Under the pieces are notes generated by a model. That model was not told the DNA's origin. It ran no database searches and saw only the letters and a program-made list of their open reading frames with translations. Shown here piece after piece: positions 1 to 8,477 of a DNA stretch of 64,000 bases; within the stretch, counting starts at the first letter, position 1, and the number at the start of each line of letters is the position of its first letter. The DNA is taken from positions 740,090 to 804,089 of the forward strand of contig NZ_KQ955208.1 in NCBI RefSeq assembly GCF_001546115.1. The letters run 5' to 3'. Both the position numbers and the translations under genes were made by a program. Source of the stretch: Paracoccus aminovorans. GTDB lineage: Bacteria > Pseudomonadota > Alphaproteobacteria > Rhodobacterales > Rhodobacteraceae.

Positions 1-1081
1 GCTCGGGCCAGAAGGCGCGGACCGCCAGCGCGTCGCCGTCACGCCTGGCATCCAGCCGGCCGATCAGCCGGTCGCCCTGCATCACGGGAAAGACGTAATA
101 GCCGTATTGCCGCCGCGCCGCCGGCACGAAGATCTCGATGCGATAGCGAAAGCCGAACAGCCGCTCGGCCCGCGCCCGGTCGCGCAGCGCCGGATCAAAG
201 GGCGACAAGAGCCGCACCCGGCCCGAAGGCTCGGGCAGCGCGGCGACCCGCTCGGCCAGGCCCGGCAGGGCATAGCTGCGCCGGCGCTGGCCGTCGGCGG
301 CCTGGACTTCGATCTCGGCAATGCGGCCCGCCGCCAGGGCCCGGGCGCACCAGGCCTTCGCCTCGTCGGGCGTCGCGATCTGGAAGAACGCGGCCAGTTC
401 GCCCGAGGTCGCGAAGCCCAGCCGCTCCAGCGCGGACGACAGCGCCCAGTCGAGGATCTCGGCATCGTCGAGCCGCGCCGCCCGCTGCGCCTCGGGGATC
501 ACCCGCTCGGCCAGGTCATAGACCTTGCGAAAGCCGCTGCGGTGCCGGATCGCCAGCCGGCCCGAGCGCCACAGGTATTCCAGCGCCGTCTTGGACGGGT
601 GCCAGTCCCACCAGCCGCCCGAGCCGCGCGGCTCGTCCCCGCCCAGGTCCGAAGTCGAGGCCGGGCCGTGATCGGCGATATGGCGCAGCACGCTGTCGAA
701 TTCCGCATCCCAGCCCTCGCGCCGCCATTTCGGCCAGCGGCGCTGCATGTGTGCCTCGTCCCGGGCGAATTTCAGCCGCCACATCGGATAGAAGCGCATC
801 GGGATCACCGCGGCGTCATGGGTCCAGTGCTCGAACGCGGCACGCTGCCGGGCGATCAGCGATTCCAGCGCCGCCGGGCGATACTGCCCGCGCCGCGACC
901 ACAGGATCAGGTCATGCGCCCGCGCCAGCGTGTTGACGCTGTCGACCTGCACGAAGCCCAGCGCGGTCAGCACGCCTTCCAGATCGGCGCCGCGCCCCGG
1001 GCCTGCGCCGGGCCGCAAGAGCAGGTGGCGGTCCAGGAACAGCCGGCGGGCGTCGCGGTTCGTCAGCAGGGGCAGCGTCAT
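1..1081 (-). CDS. YcaQ/AlkX-type winged-helix DNA glycosylase (C-terminus off window)
   Basis: The minus strand is open from an ATG at 1081 to the left edge, so the 3' end is missing. The 360 visible residues are collinear with the HTH_42/DUF1006 family of winged-helix proteins, which includes E. coli YcaQ, a DNA glycosylase that unhooks interstrand crosslinks and removes alkylated bases. Near residue 45 is the stretch FVQVDSVNTLARAHDLILWS, containing the QxD motif described as catalytic in the YcaQ/AlkX branch. Further along are the family's typical W/R-rich segments (SGGWWDWHPSKTALEYLW) and RVRLLSPFDP. The start has a weak upstream site, but no in-frame upstream ATG fits better. The family call is firm; the substrate is inferred from the motif. 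Confidence 0.85.
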   Translation of the reverse strand, partial: MTLPLLTNRDARRLFLDRHLLLRPGAGPGRGADLEGVLTALGFVQVDSVNTLARAHDLILWSRRGQYRPAALESLIARQRAAFEHWTHDAAVIPMRFYPMWRLKFARDEAHMQRRWPKWRREGWDAEFDSVLRHIADHGPASTSDLGGDEPRGSGGWWDWHPSKTALEYLWRSGRLAIRHRSGFRKVYDLAERVIPEAQRAARLDDAEILDWALSSALERLGFATSGELAAFFQIATPDEAKAWCARALAAGRIAEIEVQAADGQRRRSYALPGLAERVAALPEPSGRVRLLSPFDPALRDRARAERLFGFRYRIEIFVPAARRQYGYYVFPVMQGDRLIGRLDARRDGDALAVRAFWPE

Positions 1082-1169
1082 GGCGTCCGTTCGAATGATG
1101 CGCGGGGAGGCGACCTTGCGGGGCGCCCGGGCTTGGCCTACATCATGCAGAACAAGGAAAGGATCCGCC

Positions 1170-1412
1170 ATGGCAATGGAAGCCCATGACATCGAAGCCC
1201 TGATCCGCGCCGCCTTCCCGCAGGCACAGATCACGATCACCGACCTGGCCGGCGACGGCAACCATTACGCGGCCGAGGTGATCGACGAGAGTTTCCGTGG
1301 CCTGAACCGGGTCCAGCAACAACGCGCGGTCTATGCCGCGCTGCAAGGCAAGATGGACGGGCCGAGCGGCGCGCTGCATGCGCTGGCGCTGACGACCAAG
1401 GCCCCCGAGTAA
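1170..1412 (+). CDS. bolA: BolA-family protein (BolA/IbaG-like)
   Basis: This 80-residue protein has the BolA fold signature: an N-terminal helix ([10 protein letters not shown]), then [14 protein letters not shown], then the [17 protein letters not shown] helix with the invariant Arg region, and a C-terminal beta strand with a conserved His (ALHALALTT). BolA proteins pair with monothiol CGFS glutaredoxins to bind and hand on [2Fe-2S] clusters, and the next gene is exactly such a glutaredoxin, 38 bp downstream. The start at 1170 is preceded by AAGGAAAGG. A second ATG two codons later is also possible. Which BolA subfamily it belongs to is not settled by sequence reading alone. Confidence 0.92.
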   Translation: MAMEAHDIEALIRAAFPQAQITITDLAGDGNHYAAEVIDESFRGLNRVQQQRAVYAALQGKMDGPSGALHALALTTKAPE

Positions 1413-1450
1413 ATCGCAAGCACGCCGTGCTTCAGCAAGGAACCGCAGAT

Positions 1451-1813
1451 ATGACCGACGCACGCCAGCAGATCCAGCAGACCATCGACGGCCATGACGT
1501 CGTCCTGTTCATGAAGGGCACCAAGGAAATGCCGCAATGCGGCTTCTCCAGCCGCGTGGCCGGGGTGTTGAACTACATGAACGTCGATTATCGCGACGTG
1601 AACGTGCTGGCCGATGCCGACATCCGTCAGGGCATCAAGGATTTCTCGGACTGGCCGACCATCCCGCAGCTTTACGTCAAGGGCGAATTCGTCGGCGGCT
1701 GCGACATCATCACCGAGATGACGCTGTCGGGCGAGCTCGACCAGCTCTTCGACAAGGCCGGCGTCGCCTATGACAAGGACGCCGCGAACAAGATCCGCGA
1801 AGCGAACGCTTGA
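1451..1813 (+). CDS. grxD: Monothiol glutaredoxin, Grx4 family
   Basis: A 120-residue single-domain glutaredoxin with the monothiol active site CGFS at residues 30-33 (MPQCGFSS), followed by [19 protein letters not shown], the glutathione-binding TIPQ/GG region. CGFS glutaredoxins carry glutathione-ligated [2Fe-2S] clusters and form heterodimers with BolA proteins in the cytoplasm. It lies directly downstream of the BolA-family gene and is probably co-transcribed with it. The ATG at 1451 has AAGGAA about 8 bases upstream; an earlier in-frame start at 1427 would add eight unconserved residues. A strong terminator follows the stop codon. Confidence 0.96.
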   Translation: MTDARQQIQQTIDGHDVVLFMKGTKEMPQCGFSSRVAGVLNYMNVDYRDVNVLADADIRQGIKDFSDWPTIPQLYVKGEFVGGCDIITEMTLSGELDQLFDKAGVAYDKDAANKIREANA

Positions 1814-1828
1814 ACGCCCCCCGCAGCG

Positions 1829-1856
1829 AAAAAGCCCGCCGTCCGGCGGGCTTTTT
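1829..1856 (+). terminator. Rho-independent terminator after grxD (probably bidirectional)
   Basis: AGCCCGCC at 1833-1840 pairs with GGCGGGCT at 1845-1852 around a 4-base loop. The hairpin is flanked by an A-run on the left and a T-run on the right, so it can stop grxD transcription from the left and the minus-strand gene at 1877-2548 from the right. Confidence 0.9.
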
Positions 1857-1876
1857 GCTGTTTTCACCAGCGCTCG

Positions 1877-2548
1877 TCACCAGCGCTCGTCGTCGTCCCA
1901 ATCGTCTTCGGATCGGCGGCCGCCCAGGCGCGAGGCCAGGGTCATGCCGATCGCGAAGGCGCCGATCAGCGGCACAAAGGGCGCGGCGCGGGACTGGGTC
2001 GCACCTTGCGCGACGCGCTCGGCCGCATCCGCGGGCAGGCCCAGCTTGCGCGAGGCGCTCTCGCCCGCCTTGCGCACGGCACCGACGACACGGGCCTCGG
2101 TCCGGTCCGCGAAGCGGTCGGCACGATAGGCCAGAGTGTCGGCCACGGAATGCACCCGCTGGCTGGCCCGATCGACCATCTCGCCGGCCTTTTCCGAGGC
2201 ACGGTCCAGGGTGCGATCCGCAAGCCCGCTGACCTTCTCGACCGCCGCATCGGCGGCAAGGTGCAGCTGCTGCTCGATCTCGGCCTTCAGCTCGTCGGTG
2301 CTGGGCGTCGGGTGACGCTCCTTGCCGCCGGCCAGCATCAGGATGATCCCGATCAGCAGGAACCCGGTCCCGATCGCCAGCGAGGCCCAGAGCGGACCCC
2401 AGTGCAGGTGATAGGCCAGCCAGGTCCAGAGCGCCGCCAGCAGGAACCCCGCCGCCACCAGCAGCGCCACCCCTGCCCCGGCCATCAGCCCGGCACGGCG
2501 CAGCTTGTCCGTCAGGGCAAGCTGCAAGTTCCTGGTATAGGCGAACAT
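1877..2548 (-). CDS. Phage-holin-family (YqjE/DUF1469-like) membrane protein
   Basis: A 223-residue protein with two adjacent hydrophobic segments near the N-terminus (about residues 23-48 and 50-72). A long charged amphipathic region follows, rich in repeats such as DRTLDRASEKAGEMVDRAS, and then a further hydrophobic stretch at about 192-208. The two-TM hairpin and the gene's position next to a DUF883 protein match the YqjE/YqjD pair of enterobacteria. The domain is called phage holin superfamily III, although no lytic role is known for the chromosomal copies. The downstream neighbour ends 10 bp from its start, so the two form one short operon. Function is not established; envelope stress is an inference. 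Confidence 0.75.
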   Translation of the reverse strand: MFAYTRNLQLALTDKLRRAGLMAGAGVALLVAAGFLLAALWTWLAYHLHWGPLWASLAIGTGFLLIGIILMLAGGKERHPTPSTDELKAEIEQQLHLAADAAVEKVSGLADRTLDRASEKAGEMVDRASQRVHSVADTLAYRADRFADRTEARVVGAVRKAGESASRKLGLPADAAERVAQGATQSRAAPFVPLIGAFAIGMTLASRLGGRRSEDDWDDDERW

Positions 2549-2558
2549 GGCGGCGCGC

Positions 2559-3020
2559 TCAGCGACGGGCGATGATCAGGCCCAGCAGGAAGCCGACGCC
2601 GGCGGCGATGCCAAGCGCCTGCGCCGGGTTGCGGCGCACCATGGTCGAGACCTCGTCGTAATACTCCTCGGCATGCTCGGCCATCTCGCCGGCACGGCGT
2701 TCGCCTTCGCGATACAGGCGGCGGGCTTCGCCGCGGGCGCGGTCGGCATAGTCGTGGCCGCGCTCGCGCGCCGCCTCGACATATTCCTCGCCGCGCTTGC
2801 GGGCGGTTTCGACGAATTCCTGGCCCTTTTCCCGCACCGTGTCATAAAGCTCGGCGCCGCGCTCGCGGGCGCTGTCCAGCGCCGCGCCGGCGTCGTCGGC
2901 CGCGTTGCGGGCGTGCCGGCCCATGTCGTCGGCGGCGTCGCGGGCATGTTGGCCGAGATCGTCCGCCGCCTTACGGGCTTCGTTCTTCATGTCCTCGGCG
3001 GTGGATTGAGGATTGGCCAT
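2559..3020 (-). CDS. DUF883 / ElaB-YqjD-type membrane-anchored protein
   Basis: This 153-residue protein is almost entirely a charged helix of 11-residue-like repeats (ARERGAELYDTVREKGQEF and similar), ending in a single C-terminal membrane anchor (IAAGVGFLLGLIIARR). The final glycine-rich helix followed by ARR is the signature of the DUF883 family. In E. coli its members (YqjD, ElaB, YgaM) are tail-anchored inner-membrane proteins that bind ribosomes in stationary phase. It is the first gene of a two-gene unit with the holin-like protein. The ribosome link is family knowledge and cannot be seen in this sequence. Confidence 0.82.
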   Translation of the reverse strand: MANPQSTAEDMKNEARKAADDLGQHARDAADDMGRHARNAADDAGAALDSARERGAELYDTVREKGQEFVETARKRGEEYVEAARERGHDYADRARGEARRLYREGERRAGEMAEHAEEYYDEVSTMVRRNPAQALGIAAGVGFLLGLIIARR

Positions 3021-3102
3021 GGCAATCTCCTTTCACAAGGCTGTATCGGTTTCGCAGACAGAACCGCGACACCCCGCCGATTGTTCCACCGCCGGGCGCG
3101 AT

Positions 3103-4242
3103 TTAGGGCGCCTCGGGCAGCACCGCGTCAAAGGCCGGCAGCAGCCGCGCCAGGGTGCTGTCCACGTCCTTGAGCTTGTCGAGCCCGAAAAGCCCGATGC
3201 GGAAGCTGCGAAAGCCTTCGCCCTCGCCGACCTGCAGGGGCACGCCGGCGGCGATCTGATAGCCCTCGGCCAGGAACTTCCTGCCGGTCGAGATCTCGGG
3301 GTCGTCGGTATAGCAGACCACCACGCCCGGCGCCGCAAAGCCATCGGCCGCGACCGAGCGCAGCCCGCGCCGCGCCAGGTCGGCGCGCACCGCGTCGCCC
3401 AGCCGCCATTGCGCCTCGCGCGCCGCTTCGAAGCCCAGGGCCCGGGTCTCGGCCATGGCGTCGCGCAAGCCGATCAGCGCATCGGTCGGCATGGTGGCAT
3501 GATAGGCATGGCCGCCGTCCTCATAGGCCTTCATGATCGCGCGCCATTTCTTCAGGTCCAGCGCGAAGCTGTCGCTGGTCGTCTGATCCAGTCGTTCCAG
3601 CGCCCGGGCCGAGAACATCACCATCCCGGCCGAGGGCGAGGCCGACCAGCCCTTCTGCGGGGCCGAGATCAGCACGTCGACGCCGGTCGCGGCCATGTCG
3701 ACCCAGATCGCGCCCGAGGCGATGCAGTCCAGCACCATGATCGCGCCCACCTCATGCGCGGCATCGGCCAGCGCCTTGATATAATCGTCGGGCAGGATCA
3801 TCCCCGCCGCCGTCTCGACATGCGGGGCGAAGATCGCCTCGGGGCGGGTCTCGCGGATCCGGGCCACCACCTCCTCGATGGGCGCGGGGGCGAAGGGGGC
3901 GCGCGGCTCGTTCCCGGCCGGGCGGGCCATCATCACCGTAGTCTCGCGCGCGAAGCCGCCGGCCTCGAAGATCTGGCTCCAGCGGAAGCTGAAGAAGCCG
4001 TTGCGGATGATCAGCGCATAGGCATCGCGGCCGAACTGCCGCGCCACCGATTCCATCGCGCAGGTGCCGCCGCCGGGGACCAGCGCCACCGCTTCGGCGC
4101 GATAAACCTCGCGCAGGTTGGCCGAAATCTCGCGCATGGCGGCTTGGAACCGCTGCGACATGTGGTTGAGCGAGCGGTCGGTAAAGACGACCGAGAATTC
4201 CTGAAGCCCCTCGGGGTCCACGTCTGGGCGAAGTCCGGGCAT
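3103..4242 (-). CDS. PLP-dependent aminotransferase, class V
   Basis: A 379-residue fold-type I aminotransferase of the alanine/serine-glyoxylate aminotransferase group. Visible features are the phosphate-binding GGGTCAMESVARQF segment (57-70), the pyridine-N Asp in LDCIASG (Asp172) and the Schiff-base lysine in ISAPQKGWSASP (Lys197). The ATG at 4242 has AAGGACAG just upstream. A longer open frame up to 4368 reads into the divergent promoter region and lacks conserved sequence. The gene is divergent from an amidotransferase/GS-like/PuuB-like operon, so it may transaminate an intermediate of that amine pathway. The substrate cannot be read from sequence; serine, alanine or an omega-amino acid with glyoxylate or pyruvate are all possible. 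Confidence 0.88.
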   Translation of the reverse strand: MPGLRPDVDPEGLQEFSVVFTDRSLNHMSQRFQAAMREISANLREVYRAEAVALVPGGGTCAMESVARQFGRDAYALIIRNGFFSFRWSQIFEAGGFARETTVMMARPAGNEPRAPFAPAPIEEVVARIRETRPEAIFAPHVETAAGMILPDDYIKALADAAHEVGAIMVLDCIASGAIWVDMAATGVDVLISAPQKGWSASPSAGMVMFSARALERLDQTTSDSFALDLKKWRAIMKAYEDGGHAYHATMPTDALIGLRDAMAETRALGFEAAREAQWRLGDAVRADLARRGLRSVAADGFAAPGVVVCYTDDPEISTGRKFLAEGYQIAAGVPLQVGEGEGFRSFRIGLFGLDKLKDVDSTLARLLPAFDAVLPEAP

Positions 4243-4382
4243 GGTCTGTCCTTCATTGCTGATCTGCGGGTCCGACCCTAGCGCGGGGCGCGCGCCCGGG
4301 CCAGCCCCGCCATAAGTCGCAGCCTCTTGCCCGCGGCGGGCGGCGCGACTAGCTTTGCACCTGGACAATCAACAGGCCAATC

Positions 4383-5093
4383 ATGCGCATCGGCATCCTG
4401 AAATGCGGCCAGTCGCCCGAGGTCATTCGCGGCGAGCTGGGCGATTACGACACCCTGTTCGAGCGGCTGCTCGCGGGGCGCGGCTTCGAATTCACCAGCT
4501 ATCACGTCGAGGCGATGGCGGTCCCCGCCTCGGTCCATGACGCCGAGGGCTGGCTGCTGACCGGCTCGCGCCACGGCGTCTATGAAGATCACGCCTTCAT
4601 CCCGCCGCTCGAGGATTTCATCCGCCGCGCCTATGCCGAGCATGTGCCGATGGTCGGCATCTGCTTCGGCCACCAGATCATCGCCCAGGCGTTGGGCGGC
4701 AAGGTCGCCAAGCACCCCGGCGGCTGGGCCATCGGCCCGCAGGACTATGATTTCGGAGGCGAACTGGTGACCATGAACGCCTGGCACCAGGACCAGGTGC
4801 AGAAACGGCCGCCGGGTGCAACGGTGCTGGCCGGCAATGATTTCTGCGAGAATGCCGTGCTGGCCTATGACGACCGCGCCCTGACCGTGCAGGCGCATCC
4901 CGAATTCGGCGACGATTTCATCCACGGGCTTCTGGACCACCGCGCCAGGGGCGTGGTGCCCGAGCCGGTGCAGGACGCCGCGCGGGCGCGCATGGGCGGA
5001 CCGTTGCATTCCGCCGGCATTGCCGACCGCATCGAGCATTTCCTGAAGCAGCCCCGCGCCAGCATGGCCGAAGCCCGCCGAGGTGTCGCATGA
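4383..5093 (+). CDS. Class I glutamine amidotransferase-like protein
   Basis: A 236-residue stand-alone class I glutamine amidotransferase domain. The nucleophile elbow VGICFGHQI carries Cys94, and the His/Glu pair of the triad is in VQAHPEFGDDF (His172, Glu174). The sequence resembles the GMP-synthase-like GATase1 subgroup more than PuuD. Its stop overlaps the start of the next gene (ATGA at 5090-5093), which implies translational coupling. Since the following genes are a GS-like ligase and a PuuB-like oxidase, it may serve as the gamma-glutamyl hydrolase or amidotransferase of a glutamylated amine pathway. The catalytic class is firm; the substrate is inferred from neighbours. Confidence 0.85.
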   Translation: MRIGILKCGQSPEVIRGELGDYDTLFERLLAGRGFEFTSYHVEAMAVPASVHDAEGWLLTGSRHGVYEDHAFIPPLEDFIRRAYAEHVPMVGICFGHQIIAQALGGKVAKHPGGWAIGPQDYDFGGELVTMNAWHQDQVQKRPPGATVLAGNDFCENAVLAYDDRALTVQAHPEFGDDFIHGLLDHRARGVVPEPVQDAARARMGGPLHSAGIADRIEHFLKQPRASMAEARRGVA

Positions 5094-6448
5094 GATCGCA
5101 CTGGATCGACGAGACCCCGCAGGCCGCGCAGGATTATGTCGCCGGCCGCCGGCTGGACGAGGTCGAATGCATCGTCGCCGACATCGCCGGCGTGGCGCGC
5201 GGCAAGGCCATGCCGGCCTCGAAATTCGCGCATCAGGAACGGTTCTACCTGCCGAACTCGATCTTTTTGCAGACCATCACCGGGGATTGGGCTGACAACC
5301 CTTCGGGCGCCTTCACCGAGCCCGACATGATCCTGATCCCGGATTTCTCGACCGCGACGGCGGCGCCCTGGACGGCGGACGTGACCTTGCAGGTGATCCA
5401 CGACGTCTCGGACCAGTCCGGCCGGCCGGTGCCCATCGCGCCGCGCAATGTGCTGAAGCGCGTGGTCGAGCTCTACCGCGCTAAGGGCTGGCGGCCGATC
5501 GTCGCGCCCGAGATGGAGTTCTTCCTGACCGCGCGCAACATCGACCCGAACCAGCCGATCATGCCGCCCATGGGCCGCTCGGGCCGGCGGGCGGCGGCGA
5601 AACAGGCCTATTCCATGTCGGCGGTGGACGAATACGGCAAGGTCATCGACGACATCTACGACTTCGCCGAGGCGCAGGGCTTCGAGATCGACGGCATCCT
5701 GCAAGAGGGCGGCGCCGGCCAGGTCGAGATCAACCTGAACCACGGCGACCCGGTGCACCTGGCCGACCAGATCTTCTATTTCAAGCGGCTGATCCGCGAG
5801 GCGGCGCTGCGCCACGACTGTTTCGCCACCTTCATGGCCAAGCCCATCGAGGGCGAGCCGGGCAGCGCCATGCATATCCACCATTCGGTGGTCGGGCTGG
5901 CGGATGGCCGCAACATCTTTTCCGACGCGCAGGGCCGCGAGACGCCGGCCTTCCTGCATTTCATCGCCGGGATGCAGAAGCACCTGCCGGCGGCGGTGGC
6001 GCTGCTGGCGCCCTATGTCAACAGCTATCGCCGCTATGTTCCTGATTTCGCGGCACCGATCAACCTGGAATGGGGCCGCGACAACCGCACCACCGGGCTG
6101 CGCGTGCCGATTTCCGGCCCCGAGGCGCGGCGGCTGGAAAACCGCCTGGCGGGGATGGATTGCAACCCCTATCTGGGTCTCGCCGCCAGCCTTGCCTGCG
6201 GCTACCTGGGGCTGTGCGAGCAGGAGAATCCGCGCGCCGAATGCCTGGGCGACGCCTATATGTCCGAGGACGAGCTGCCCTATAACCTGGGCGATGCGCT
6301 GGACCTGATGGCCGAGAGCGCGCCGATGCGCGAGGTGCTGGGCTCCGAGTTCGTCGCGGTCTACCAAGCGGTGAAGCGCAACGAATACAAGGAGTTCCTG
6401 CAAGTCATCAGCCCGTGGGAGCGTGAGCATCTGCTGCTGAACGTGTGA
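5090..6448 (+). CDS. Glutamine synthetase-family ligase (gamma-glutamylpolyamine synthetase-like)
   Basis: At 452 residues it has the GS catalytic domain without being a housekeeping GlnA. It shows the Glu ligands in APEMEFFLTARN and GGAGQVEINL, the MHIHHSVVG segment and the substrate/ATP loop NRTTGLRVPISGPEARRLE. The N-terminal DIAGVARGKAMPASKF and the ISPWEREHLLLNV C-terminus match the PuuA/GlnA-like group that ligates glutamate to polyamines or other amines. The adenylylation loop of GlnA is absent. It overlaps the upstream amidotransferase by 4 bp and is followed by a PuuB-like oxidase, as in the Puu pathway: amine plus glutamate and ATP give a gamma-glutamyl amine. Putrescine is the likely but unproven substrate. 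Confidence 0.88.
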   Translation: MRSHWIDETPQAAQDYVAGRRLDEVECIVADIAGVARGKAMPASKFAHQERFYLPNSIFLQTITGDWADNPSGAFTEPDMILIPDFSTATAAPWTADVTLQVIHDVSDQSGRPVPIAPRNVLKRVVELYRAKGWRPIVAPEMEFFLTARNIDPNQPIMPPMGRSGRRAAAKQAYSMSAVDEYGKVIDDIYDFAEAQGFEIDGILQEGGAGQVEINLNHGDPVHLADQIFYFKRLIREAALRHDCFATFMAKPIEGEPGSAMHIHHSVVGLADGRNIFSDAQGRETPAFLHFIAGMQKHLPAAVALLAPYVNSYRRYVPDFAAPINLEWGRDNRTTGLRVPISGPEARRLENRLAGMDCNPYLGLAASLACGYLGLCEQENPRAECLGDAYMSEDELPYNLGDALDLMAESAPMREVLGSEFVAVYQAVKRNEYKEFLQVISPWEREHLLLNV

Positions 6449-6485
6449 GATCGGCGCGGGTCGGTCCCGGCCGCGCGCGTCGCAT

Positions 6486-6508
6486 GGGTATTTGTGGAGC
6501 AAAGAAAC
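6486..6508 (+). repeat. Short copy of dispersed intergenic repeat (GGGTATTTG...AAAGAAA)
   Basis: The segment reads GGGTATTTGTGGAGCAAAGA and lies in the 66-bp gap before the PuuB-like gene. The same core, in reverse orientation, occurs at 19020-19047, and longer relatives lie at 25354-25492 and 41978-42060. The GGAG inside this copy is about 15 bases upstream of the next gene's ATG, so the repeat may contribute to translation initiation. Confidence 0.6.
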
Positions 6509-6514
6509 GCCGGC

Positions 6515-7822
6515 ATGAACCTGCTGTTTTCCAACGACCGGCTGGGGGAATATCCGCCGAGCCTTTACGCCGCGACGCGCGCGCCGCTGCCGGCCTTCCC
6601 GCAGCAGCGCGGCGAGGCGCGGGCCGATGTCGTCGTGGTCGGCGCGGGCTACACCGGGCTGTCGGCGGCGCTGCATCTGGCCGAGGCGGGCTTCTCGGTC
6701 ATGGTGCTGGAGGCGCATCGGGTCGGCTTCGGCGCCTCGGGGCGCAATGGCGGGCAGCTGGGCTCGGGGCAGCGGCTGGAGGTCGATGAGCTGGAGCGGC
6801 TGGCCGGTGTTCCGGCCGCGCATCGGCTGTGGGACATGGCCGAGGAGGCCAAGGCGCTGACCCGCGACCTGGCCGCGCGCTCGGGCGTGCCGGTCGCCGA
6901 CGGTATCGCCCATGCCTTTCGCAAGCCCGGCGAGTTCGAGCATGCTCGCGGCATGATCGAGAAGCTGGCGCGCGATTATGGCTACGCGCGCATCGAGGCG
7001 CTGGACCGGGAGGCGTTCCGGGCGCTGGTGCCCTCGGAGGCCTATATCGCCGGAGAGCTCGACCATGGCGCCGGGCATCTCGATCCGCTGGCCCTGGCGC
7101 TTGGCATGGCGCGGCTGGCCGATGCGGCGGGGGCGCAGATCCGCGAACTGAGCCATGTCCATCACATCCGCCACGGCCGGGCGGGCGAGAAGAGCATCGT
7201 GCAGACCGGCAAGGGCCGGGTCATCTGCGACCATGTCATCCTGGCCGCGAACGGCTATCTGGGCCATCTGGACATGGCCGTCGCCGCGCGGGTGATGCCG
7301 ATCAACAATTTCATCGTCGCGACCGAGCCCTTGGGCGCGCGGGCAGCCGAGGTGCTGACCCGGCCCATCGGCGTGCATGACACGAAATTCGTGGTGAACT
7401 ACTGGCGGCTTGATCCCGAGGGTCGGCTGATCTTTGGCGGTGGCGAGAATGTCAGCTATCGCTTTCCGAAGGACATCGCCGCCAAGGTGCGAAAGCCGCT
7501 GCTGGAAATCTATCCCGGGCTGGCCGACGTGACGCTGACCCATGCCTGGGGCGGTACGCTGGCGATCACCATGAACCGGATGCCCTGTTTTGCCCGGCCG
7601 GCGCCGAACTGCCTGTCGGCCAGCGGCTATTCCGGGCACGGGCTGGCGCTGGCGACGCTGGCCGGCAAGCTGATGGCGCAGGCGGTGGCGGGTCAGGCGC
7701 AGGGTTTCGACACCATGGCCGCCCTGCCCTCACGCCCCTTTCCCGGGGGTGGCGCCCTGCGCTGGCCGCTGCTGGTCGCCGGCATGGGCTGGTATTCCCT
7801 GCGCGACCGGCTGGGTTTTTGA
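6515..7822 (+). CDS. FAD-dependent amine oxidoreductase, PuuB-like
   Basis: A 435-residue DAO-family flavoprotein with the N-terminal dinucleotide-binding motif VVGAGYTGLSAALHLAEAG (about 41-59) and the family's ASGRNGGQLGSGQR loop. The C-terminal HAWGGTLAITMNRMPCFARP and SGYSGHGLALATLAGKLMA segments complete the FAD site. This arrangement matches gamma-glutamylputrescine oxidase (PuuB), which oxidises the gamma-glutamyl amine made by the upstream ligase. The ATG at 6515 was chosen over a GTG at 6494, because homology begins with the LLFSNDRLGEYPPSLYAAT segment. Its 3' end overlaps the convergent DUF2062 gene by 93 bp. The amine specificity is inferred. Confidence 0.88.
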   Translation: MNLLFSNDRLGEYPPSLYAATRAPLPAFPQQRGEARADVVVVGAGYTGLSAALHLAEAGFSVMVLEAHRVGFGASGRNGGQLGSGQRLEVDELERLAGVPAAHRLWDMAEEAKALTRDLAARSGVPVADGIAHAFRKPGEFEHARGMIEKLARDYGYARIEALDREAFRALVPSEAYIAGELDHGAGHLDPLALALGMARLADAAGAQIRELSHVHHIRHGRAGEKSIVQTGKGRVICDHVILAANGYLGHLDMAVAARVMPINNFIVATEPLGARAAEVLTRPIGVHDTKFVVNYWRLDPEGRLIFGGGENVSYRFPKDIAAKVRKPLLEIYPGLADVTLTHAWGGTLAITMNRMPCFARPAPNCLSASGYSGHGLALATLAGKLMAQAVAGQAQGFDTMAALPSRPFPGGGALRWPLLVAGMGWYSLRDRLGF

Positions 7823-8467
7823 GGGCTGCGCCTTTGCGGAGAGCTCCGCGGCGCGGCGGGCCTTGGCGCGGGCGATGCGCTCGGCCATCTGCTTTTCGCG
7901 GTGGCGGTGATAGGCCTTGATGACCGGCACCGTCAGGTAATGGATGGCGATGCAGATCGGCAGGCCCTCGATCACGCCGCCGACCATATAGGGCGTGAAG
8001 ATCTGCTCGTTGAATTGCAGGAGCTGGTCCCAATGCGCGACGCGATCCGTCACCGGCGCCAGCAGGTTGTTCCACAGCTCGCTGCCGGCGCGGGTGAATT
8101 CCTCGAAGATCAGGTGCGGGGTGAACTTGCCCTCGACCCCCAGGATCCAGCGGCCGAGCCCGGTCGCGGTCAGCGCCACGAAGGGCGTGGTCAGCGGGTT
8201 GCCGACGAAGGTGCCCAAAAGCGCCGCCAGGATATTGCCGCGGATGATCCAGGCGATCAGCGCCGCACCCATCAGGTGGAAGCCGAAGAAGGGCGTGAAC
8301 GAGACGAAGATGCCCGCCGCCCAGCCCCGCGCCACGCGATGCGGCCGGTCGGGCAGCCGCCGCAGCCGGTGCAGCACGTATTTCGACGCCCGTTTCCAGC
8401 CCGAGCGGGGATAGAACATCTCGGTCCACATCTGAGCGTAGCTCAGCGGTTTCCTGCGCTTGAACAT
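7730..8467 (-). CDS. DUF2062 domain membrane protein
   Basis: At 245 residues it has the DUF2062 core: a short basic N-terminus, a hydrophobic segment (VARGWAAGIFVSFTPFFGFH) and a second (GAALIAWIIRGNILAALLGT). The conserved GNPLTTPF motif follows, and then a third segment close to VGGVIEGLPICIAIHYL. The C-terminal 50 residues are charged and low complexity, and overlap the oppositely oriented oxidase gene, so this tail is poorly constrained. Members are inner-membrane proteins of unknown function, often beside rsh in Rhodobacterales; here rsh starts only 10 bp upstream, on the same strand. No biochemical role can be assigned. Confidence 0.85.
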   Translation of the reverse strand: MFKRRKPLSYAQMWTEMFYPRSGWKRASKYVLHRLRRLPDRPHRVARGWAAGIFVSFTPFFGFHLMGAALIAWIIRGNILAALLGTFVGNPLTTPFVALTATGLGRWILGVEGKFTPHLIFEEFTRAGSELWNNLLAPVTDRVAHWDQLLQFNEQIFTPYMVGGVIEGLPICIAIHYLTVPVIKAYHRHREKQMAERIARAKARRAAELSAKAQPSKTQPVAQGIPAHAGDQQRPAQGATPGKGA

Positions 8468-8477
8468 GACCGCGCCC

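Noticed and set aside
2006..3173. Long plus-strand frames over the holin-like and DUF883 genes
   Set aside because: Antisense shadows; the minus-strand proteins have clear TM and repeat patterns.
4865..7639. A 924-codon minus-strand open frame
   Set aside because: It is antisense to the amidotransferase, GS-like and PuuB-like genes and shows no domain.
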